DNA of 64,000 nt. Source: Rhodococcus sp. W8901 (lineage in GTDB: Bacteria; Actinomycetota; Actinomycetes; Mycobacteriales; Mycobacteriaceae). The notes under the pieces were generated by a model that did no database searches, had not been told where the DNA came from, and saw only the letters and a list, made by a program, of their open reading frames with translations. Numbering within the stretch: the stretch's first letter is position 1; each line of letters starts with the position of its first letter. The stretch lies in contig NZ_CP054690.1 of NCBI RefSeq assembly GCF_013348805.1, positions 2,604,001-2,668,000 on the forward strand, in the 5' to 3' direction. The position numbers and the translations under genes are program-made. Positions 58,893 through 64,000 of this stretch are shown in pieces.

Positions 58893-59882
58893 GTGCGTAC
58901 AGGGCATCGGCCGAGCGGACATGGCTTCGGCAGCCCCGCCGCCGCATCCGAATCGAAGACTGCGCGGGACACCACCACGCTGTGGGGCCGCGTTTCGGCG
59001 ACGATTCTGGCGTACATCGCATTGACGAAGCCGCGGGTGATCGAGCTGCTGCTCGTCGCCACGATTCCGGCGATGCTGCTCGCGGACCGCGGCCACATCG
59101 ATCTCGTCCTCATCATCAGCACGCTGTTCGGTGGATGGATGGGCGCGGCGAGCGCCAACTCGCTCAACTGCGTCGTCGACGCCGACATCGACAAGGTGAT
59201 GAAGCGGACGGCGCTGCGTCCCCTCGCACGTCAGGCCGTCCCGACCCGGCACGCTTTCGTGTTCGGCATGACGCTCGGTGTCGCCTCGTTCCTGTGGCTG
59301 TGGTGGCGCGCCAACCTGCTCGCCGGGTTCCTCGTGGTTCTCACCATCGCCTTCTACGTGCTCGTCTACACGATGGTGCTCAAGCGCCGGACGTGGCAGA
59401 ACGTGATCTGGGGCGGCGCCGCCGGCTGCATGCCGGTCATGGTCGGCTGGGCCGCGGTCACCGGATCGCTGAGCTGGGAGCCGGTCGTCCTGTTCCTGAT
59501 CATCTTCTTCTGGACGCCGCCGCACACCTGGGCGCTCGCGATGCGCTACAAGGAGGACTACAAGGCTGCCGGTGTCCCGATGCTCCCGGTCATCGCGTCC
59601 GAGGAACACGTCACCAAGCAGATCGTGATCTACACGTGGGCGACGGTCCTCGCGTCGCTGGCGCTGGTCCCGGCGGCCGGCTGGATCTACGCGGGCGTCA
59701 CCCTGCTGGCCGGCGCGTGGTTCCTGTTCGTCGCTCACCAGCTGTACAACAGCGTGCGCGGCGGCACCCCGATCAAGCCGCTCAAGCTGTTCCTGCAGTC
59801 CAACAACTACCTCGCGGTCGTGTGCTGCGGACTCGCCGTCGACTCCGTGCTCGGCTGGAACACCATCGCCAGTTACTTCTGA
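58893..59882 (+). CDS. ctaB: protohaem IX farnesyltransferase (haem O synthase)
   Basis: Adds the farnesyl tail to haem B for cytochrome aa3 oxidase. The 329-residue protein has eight to nine membrane helices. [17 protein letters not shown] is the first signature. The prenyl-diphosphate aspartate motif is [20 protein letters not shown], and [27 protein letters not shown] is the conserved later loop. GTG 58893 with AAGGAG (58882-58887) five bases upstream is preferred over GTG 58875. Its partner ctaA is close downstream on the other strand. Confidence 0.96.
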   Translation: MRTGHRPSGHGFGSPAAASESKTARDTTTLWGRVSATILAYIALTKPRVIELLLVATIPAMLLADRGHIDLVLIISTLFGGWMGAASANSLNCVVDADIDKVMKRTALRPLARQAVPTRHAFVFGMTLGVASFLWLWWRANLLAGFLVVLTIAFYVLVYTMVLKRRTWQNVIWGGAAGCMPVMVGWAAVTGSLSWEPVVLFLIIFFWTPPHTWALAMRYKEDYKAAGVPMLPVIASEEHVTKQIVIYTWATVLASLALVPAAGWIYAGVTLLAGAWFLFVAHQLYNSVRGGTPIKPLKLFLQSNNYLAVVCCGLAVDSVLGWNTIASYF

Positions 59883-59890
59883 CGAACTCT

Positions 59891-59932
59891 CGGCGAGGGC
59901 CCTGGTCGTTTCGACGACCGGGGCCCTCGCCG
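59891..59932. terminator. bidirectional terminator between ctaB and the quinone oxidoreductase
   Basis: CGGCGAGGGCCC and GGGCCCTCGCCG pair; inside, after one mismatch, GGTCGT pairs with ACGACC around the tetraloop TTCG. It lies between two converging genes. Confidence 0.85.
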
Positions 59933-59962
59933 TTCGACAGCCTCCGTCGTTCGACGGGCTTG

Positions 59963-60928
59963 CTAGGGCACCAGCACGATCGACCCGATGGTCCGGCGTC
60001 CCTCGAGGTCCCGGTGCGCCTGCGCGGCGTCCGCGAGGGGATATGTGCCGCCCACGCGCAGTTTCAATGTCCCGGCGGCGATGGCGTCCAGTACCACACC
60101 GGCGCGCCACGTCAGCTCTTCCCGATTCCGCACGTAGTGCGCGAGCGTGGGGCGGGTGACGTACAGCGATCCGGAGGAGTTCAGACGCTGCAGGTCGAAG
60201 GGCGCGACGGGTCCGCTGGCGGCCCCGAACAGCACGAGGGTGCCGCGGATCCGCAACGACGCGAGACTCGCGTCGAACGTGTCCTTGCCGACGCCGTCGT
60301 ACACGGCGGCGACCCCTTCGCCGCCGGTGAGCTCACGAACCTGGTCCGCGAGCCCGGCACCGTACCGTAGGACCCGCCACGCGCCGGCCTCGCGCGACAG
60401 CGATTCCTTCTCGTCGCTCGACACCGTCGTGATGACCTTGACGTCCTTCGCGGCGGCCATCTGGGTGAGCAGCAGGCCCACCCCGCCGGCTCCGGCGTGC
60501 ACGAGGACGGTGTCCCCGGCCTGCGCGGGAAACGCCGACTCGATCAGGTAGTGCGCGGTCATGCCCTGCAGCAGCGCCGACGCCGCGAACTCGGGAGCCA
60601 CGCCGGCGGGCACCTTCACCGCCACCGCGGCGGGCACCGCGACCTTCTCCGCGTAGCCGGCGGCCGCGGCCGCCCACGCGACGCGGTCGCCCACCGCGAA
60701 GTCGGTGACGTCGGACCCGACCTCGAGGACCACGCCGGACCCCTCGTCGCCGGGCACGTATGGGACGTCGCGGGCATAGGTTCCGGTGCGGAAGTACGTG
60801 TCGATGAAGTTGATGCCGATCGCCTCCGTGGCAACCAGCAGGTCACCGGGGCCGATCTCCGGATCGGGCACCTCTGTGGGGACGAGAACCTCCGGACCGC
60901 CGAACTGGGACACCACGATTGCACGCAT
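59963..60928 (-). CDS. qor: NADPH:quinone reductase-like zinc-free MDR protein
   Basis: A 321-residue medium-chain reductase without zinc ligands. FIDTYFRTGTYARDVPYVPGDEGSG is the QOR-type substrate/cofactor loop, and LVHAGAGGVGLLLTQMA is the NADPH fold. Members reduce quinones or enones with NADPH. ATG 60928 (MRAIVVSQFGGPE) is preferred by alignment. On this strand TAGAAC lies seven bases before the ATG, so it too could be leaderless. The place after ctaB matches mycobacterial Rv1454c. Confidence 0.9.
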   Translation of the reverse strand: MRAIVVSQFGGPEVLVPTEVPDPEIGPGDLLVATEAIGINFIDTYFRTGTYARDVPYVPGDEGSGVVLEVGSDVTDFAVGDRVAWAAAAAGYAEKVAVPAAVAVKVPAGVAPEFAASALLQGMTAHYLIESAFPAQAGDTVLVHAGAGGVGLLLTQMAAAKDVKVITTVSSDEKESLSREAGAWRVLRYGAGLADQVRELTGGEGVAAVYDGVGKDTFDASLASLRIRGTLVLFGAASGPVAPFDLQRLNSSGSLYVTRPTLAHYVRNREELTWRAGVVLDAIAAGTLKLRVGGTYPLADAAQAHRDLEGRRTIGSIVLVP

Positions 60929-60999
60929 GCTCTTTGTTCTACACCGGCTCACGCCGTGCGGTACCGGAAGGTCGTGACGGTCGTTCGGCTACCGCACAG

Positions 61000-61005
61000 T
61001 AGTCT
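61000..61005 (+). promoter_or_regulatory. -10 box of a probable leaderless promoter
   Basis: TAGTCT is followed by exactly six bases and then the ATG of the small conserved gene at 61012; there is no Shine-Dalgarno. Confidence 0.5.
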
Positions 61006-61011
61006 GGCCCC

Positions 61012-61365
61012 ATGAGCACCGATACCCAGAGCACCGCTGCGGCCCCGGTCCTGCCCTCGGGCACGGTCGCCGCGATCCGCAAGTTCCTGTCCGAGCACGG
61101 TGGATCCGCGAGCGCGGTCATCCAGCCGGTGGGTCGCGCGGGCGTGCGCATCACCCTCGTCGGCGCCGACGGCATCCTCGGCGACCAGGTGGTCGACACG
61201 GTCGCGATCGCCAACGCCGTCGTGGCTTCGTTCGACGAGATCACGGTCTCCGAGTGGGACCGCGCCCTCACCAGTGTCGTGACCCCGCGCAAGGGTCATT
61301 TCGCGAAGATGGCGGGCTGGGTGGCCCACCAGACGCGATTCCCGAAGGCTCGCAACGAGCGCTGA
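61012..61365 (+). CDS. small conserved actinobacterial protein
   Basis: A 117-residue soluble protein I cannot assign to a family. It has TVAAIRKFLSEHGGSASAVIQP, then GVRITLVGADGILGDQVVDT, and KGHFAKMAGWVAHQTRFPKARN at the end, with no cysteine, signal or membrane helix. The orderly helix-strand content and codon bias support a real gene. It lies between the divergent oxidoreductase and the convergent ctaA. Function unknown. Confidence 0.75.
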   Translation: MSTDTQSTAAAPVLPSGTVAAIRKFLSEHGGSASAVIQPVGRAGVRITLVGADGILGDQVVDTVAIANAVVASFDEITVSEWDRALTSVVTPRKGHFAKMAGWVAHQTRFPKARNER

Positions 61366-61373
61366 CACCTGAG

Positions 61374-61412
61374 AAGGCCGGGTCCCCGCGGTAGTCGCGG
61401 GGACCCGGCCTT
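61374..61412. terminator. bidirectional terminator before ctaA
   Basis: Perfect 17-bp arms AAGGCCGGGTCCCCGCG and CGCGGGGACCCGGCCTT around a five-base loop GTAGT, between converging genes at 61365 and 61438. Confidence 0.9.
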
Positions 61413-61437
61413 CGTCGTTCGTTGTGGTGACGCGGCG

Positions 61438-62412
61438 TCAGGCCGACGCGACAGTTTCGGCTTCGGCGCGGTCGGCCACCGGCTCGCGGATCCGGCCCGC
61501 CGCGTACAGGGCAGCGGTCGCGGCGGTGCACGCACCGGCGAGCGCCACGTGGATCGTCACCAGCACGGCCGGCACGTGCGTCCAGAACTGCACGAGTCCG
61601 ACGCACGCCTGTGCGACGACCAGCGCGATCACGACCTTCAGGCGCAGCTTCACCTCGGCGCTCGCCCCGACTGCGTACAGGCCGAAGCCCAGGCCGATCA
61701 GCAGCGCCAGGTAGCCGACGAGCAACTCGGCATGCAGGTGCACCAGGTTGGTGATGTCGAGGTCCAGACGTTCGACCGTGCGCTCCGGGTTCTTGTCACC
61801 GGCGTGCGGGCCGGCACCGGTCACCATCGTTCCCGCCACCAACGTGCCGGCCAGCGCGACGCCGGTGAGGGCGGTCAGCCAGCTCAGCTGCTTGGGCAGG
61901 GTGGTGACCTCGACGCCGTCGTCCGGTTGGTCGATCTTGTGGTACAGCATCACCGACAGCCACACCATTGCCATCGACACCAGCAGGTGCAGCGCCACCG
62001 TCCACCAGAGCAGCCCGGTGAGCACCGTGATCCCGCCGAGCACCGCCTGCGCGACGGTCGACAGCGGCATCAGCCACGCGTACACGAGCACCTCGCGCCG
62101 CCGCGCCGCGCGCGTGACCGCGAGGACCACCGCGGCGGCGGTCGCGATCACCAGGAACGTGAGCAGGCGGTTACCGAACTCGATGGTCTGGTGGAACCAG
62201 GGCGCCGTCGAATCACCGGTCGGGACGAAACTGCCCGGGTAGCACTGCGGCCAGGTGGTGCATCCGAGGCCGGATGCCGTCACGCGGACCACCGATCCGG
62301 TGACCGCGATGCCGCCCTGCGTCACGATCACCGCGATCGCGATCCACTTCTGGACCGCAAGCGACGGCAGCGGTAGACGGTTGACCAGGCTCACAAACCC
62401 GCGATACAGCAC
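61438..62412 (-). CDS. ctaA: haem A synthase (CtaA/COX15)
   Basis: Oxidises the methyl group of haem O to give haem A. The 324-residue protein has eight membrane helices with two four-helix halves. GSVVRVTASGLGC, with the redox-active Cys pair GCTTWPQC, is the first extracytoplasmic loop, and HQTIEFGNRLLT carries the first haem-ligand His. LHLLVSMAMVW, LVHLHAELLVGY and TIHVALAGAC hold the others. It pairs functionally with ctaB. ATG 62412; no clear Shine-Dalgarno. Confidence 0.95.
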   Translation of the reverse strand: MLYRGFVSLVNRLPLPSLAVQKWIAIAVIVTQGGIAVTGSVVRVTASGLGCTTWPQCYPGSFVPTGDSTAPWFHQTIEFGNRLLTFLVIATAAAVVLAVTRAARRREVLVYAWLMPLSTVAQAVLGGITVLTGLLWWTVALHLLVSMAMVWLSVMLYHKIDQPDDGVEVTTLPKQLSWLTALTGVALAGTLVAGTMVTGAGPHAGDKNPERTVERLDLDITNLVHLHAELLVGYLALLIGLGFGLYAVGASAEVKLRLKVVIALVVAQACVGLVQFWTHVPAVLVTIHVALAGACTAATAALYAAGRIREPVADRAEAETVASA

Positions 62413-62509
62413 AACCCGATGGTAGAGGGCCTTCCACTACGCGGTGTAGTTGGGCCCGGCTCGGCCGGGGTGTCGTCGACCCGGGCCCGGTGCCCGGCGA
62501 CCGCGGGGA

Positions 62510-64000
62510 TCACGACCCCGACGATCCCGAGCCGCTCGAGCCGCCGCCGTCCGGGTTGACCGACACGATCCCCGAGATCGTGCCCTGCATGTACCGGCCG
62601 TCCTCGGTGATCAGCGCCGACATCTGCAGGGTGTCCCCGAGCATGGTGCCGGTGATCGTCCTGGTGGTCTTCACCGCGCCGGTGTCGGGGTCGATCACCG
62701 CGTAGGCGAAGCCGTCGAGCGGCGTCGTCGCGTCCAGTCCCTGCCGGACCATCGTGTAGATGTTGCCGTCCGCCGTGGACAGGTGCGGCACCGCCGAACT
62801 GCGGACCTCGTTCTGCCATACGGTGCTGCAGCCCTCGCCGTCGGTGTCGACGTCCACGCGCGTCATCCCGCCGCGGAACGGCGCCGACGCGGGAACCGCC
62901 TCGCCCGCGCCGTCCGGGACCGTCGGGTACGGGTAGCCATAGGTGCTCGCGACGAACACCGAGCGCCCGATGCCGATGGGGGAGTTCTCGCTGCCGCTGC
63001 CCGATCCGGTGCTCCCGGTGGCGCTCCCGCTCAGGCTGCCGGTGCTGCCCGACAAGCTGCCGCCGTCGTCGCCCGGAGGCAGGACCGGTTCCTTGCAGAT
63101 CTCGGCGCCGGTGTCGGACCGGTAGACCAGCAGGTTCACCTGGCCGTCGGCGTTGTCGACGATCGTGACGTACTCGGATCCGGTGGCGGGCCCGAAGTAA
63201 GTGGGTGTCGAACCCGTGCCCCAGCTGAGCTGGCCGGGCTTGCGCGCCGACCCCCGGTCGTACTCCTGCCGCCACTCGAGTTGCGGCTGCGAGTCCGGTC
63301 CGGCGGTGAACTGGTAGGTGGCGTGGGTGGACGCGACCGAGGTGCCCGTCGGTGACGTCGAGATGCTGTTCTGCACCTGTTCGCCCGCCGGTAGGGGCAC
63401 GGTGCGGGCGGTGCCGGTGTGGTCGACCGTGCCCACGACACCGTTGCCCGTCGCGAACCACACGTTGCCGGCCCAGTCGGGCGCGAGTCCGGTGACGTTG
63501 TCGCCGTCGGGAATCGCCGACGTCAGATCGGTGCTCGAGTCGACCGTGAGCGTCCAGGTGCCGTCCGGGTCCTGGGCGTGGCCCACCCGCAGCAGGTGAC
63601 GGCTGCCGTCGACCACCACGAGGCGGTCGTCCGAATCCAGGTAGGCGTACACCCCGCCGAGCAGGCTGCCCCTGGCCAGCTCCAACTGGGCCAGCGTGCC
63701 ACCCACCGGGAACGTCGACGCGGTCGGATCGAGCAGGTGCACGGTGGGCGTCCGGCCCAGCATCGTCGTGCACAGTGCGACGCCCAGGCCGTCGGAGCCC
63801 TGCAGCAGCGTCGGGCAGGCCGACGCGAGCGGGTACTGCGCGATCGAGACCGCGCCGGCGCCCGGGCCGGCCAGCCGCGTCGCGTCCGACGATCCGGCGT
63901 CCCCGTGCATGGTGGAGGTCCCGTCGGGGCCCAGATACGGGTTGGCCGGTGCGAGGGGCCCCCACCCGGGGGCCGCATCCGCGGTCACCGGGGCCAGGGC
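62510..64000 (-). CDS. probable exported propeller-like protein, 5' end missing
   Basis: The minus-strand frame is open to the window edge (497 codons including the stop), so the start lies beyond it; a GTG at 63988 is less likely than a start further out. Repeated short beta-strand patterns (DGLGVALCTTMLGR, DSDDRLVVVDG, DWAGNVWFATGNGVVGTV, ADGNIYTMVRQGLD, FAYAVIDPDTGAVK) suggest a beta-propeller of PQQ or WD type. A low-complexity Gly/Ser linker of about 25 residues splits it near the middle, and it ends GGGSSGSGSSGS. No enzyme motif is visible. An extracellular or envelope location is inferred from composition only. It lies about 97 bp from ctaA. Confidence 0.65.
   Translation of the reverse strand, partial: ALAPVTADAAPGWGPLAPANPYLGPDGTSTMHGDAGSSDATRLAGPGAGAVSIAQYPLASACPTLLQGSDGLGVALCTTMLGRTPTVHLLDPTASTFPVGGTLAQLELARGSLLGGVYAYLDSDDRLVVVDGSRHLLRVGHAQDPDGTWTLTVDSSTDLTSAIPDGDNVTGLAPDWAGNVWFATGNGVVGTVDHTGTARTVPLPAGEQVQNSISTSPTGTSVASTHATYQFTAGPDSQPQLEWRQEYDRGSARKPGQLSWGTGSTPTYFGPATGSEYVTIVDNADGQVNLLVYRSDTGAEICKEPVLPPGDDGGSLSGSTGSLSGSATGSTGSGSGSENSPIGIGRSVFVASTYGYPYPTVPDGAGEAVPASAPFRGGMTRVDVDTDGEGCSTVWQNEVRSSAVPHLSTADGNIYTMVRQGLDATTPLDGFAYAVIDPDTGAVKTTRTITGTMLGDTLQMSALITEDGRYMQGTISGIVSVNPDGGGSSGSGSSGS

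Noticed and set aside
59881-59960. Small gene after ctaB
   Set aside because: The stretch is a strong hairpin with no room for a coding frame.

Overview
The window is high-GC DNA from a mycolic-acid actinobacterium, most likely Rhodococcus or another Nocardiaceae member. The evidence is an MspA-type porin, a mycofactocin-type SDR, frequent GTG/TTG starts, GTGA/ATGA start-stop overlaps, several promoters placed for leaderless transcripts, and a core gene order matching Mycobacterium tuberculosis from fmt (Rv1406) to ctaB (Rv1451). No phage, transposase, CRISPR array, rRNA or tRNA was seen.

1-5.1 kb is accessory: the end of a DHA2 drug exporter, an EthD-like protein, a CorA magnesium channel, a secreted lipase, a stretch poor in G+C and a GAF-ANTAR regulator. 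5.1-15.1 kb is a co-directed eight-gene operon on the minus strand. In transcription order it holds a UDP-sugar dehydrogenase, a sugar epimerase, a secreted GH18 protein, a GlmS, a NodB-type deacetylase, an unrecognised lipoprotein, a processive GT2 synthase and an MspA-family porin. It looks like a complete synthase-dependent exopolysaccharide system built for a mycomembrane and is the most interesting locus here. 15.5-17.6 kb has a small HhH-like protein and a divergent membrane alpha/beta hydrolase.

17.6-20.2 kb starts the conserved block with fmt and rsmB, led by a possible 32-codon leaderless ORF. 20.2-27.4 kb is inserted relative to the mycobacterial order: an SDR behind a perfect palindrome, phosphoketolase, zinc alcohol dehydrogenase and a GH65 enzyme, ending in short repeats. 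The block then resumes with rpe, ribD, ribE, ribBA, ribH, a PH-like protein, uvrC, rapZ, yvcK, whiA, gap, pgk and tpi, closed by a strong terminator. Next come two broken secreted phosphatase genes, one with a 7-bp tandem duplication and one heavily decayed, then secG, a PPOX-class flavoprotein and ppc.

46.2-52 kb is accessory: a MarR regulator divergent from an alpha/beta hydrolase across a perfect operator-like palindrome, then a TerD-vWA protein preceded by three AIM24-family proteins, and a hypothetical gene. 52.2-58.7 kb is the pentose-phosphate operon tkt-tal-zwf-opcA-pgl on the minus strand. It is divergent from ctaB (haem O synthase), which is followed by a quinone oxidoreductase, a small conserved protein, ctaA (haem A synthase) and a truncated secreted protein of propeller-like composition. 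Together the core genes cover glycolysis, the oxidative pentose-phosphate pathway, riboflavin synthesis and haem A supply.
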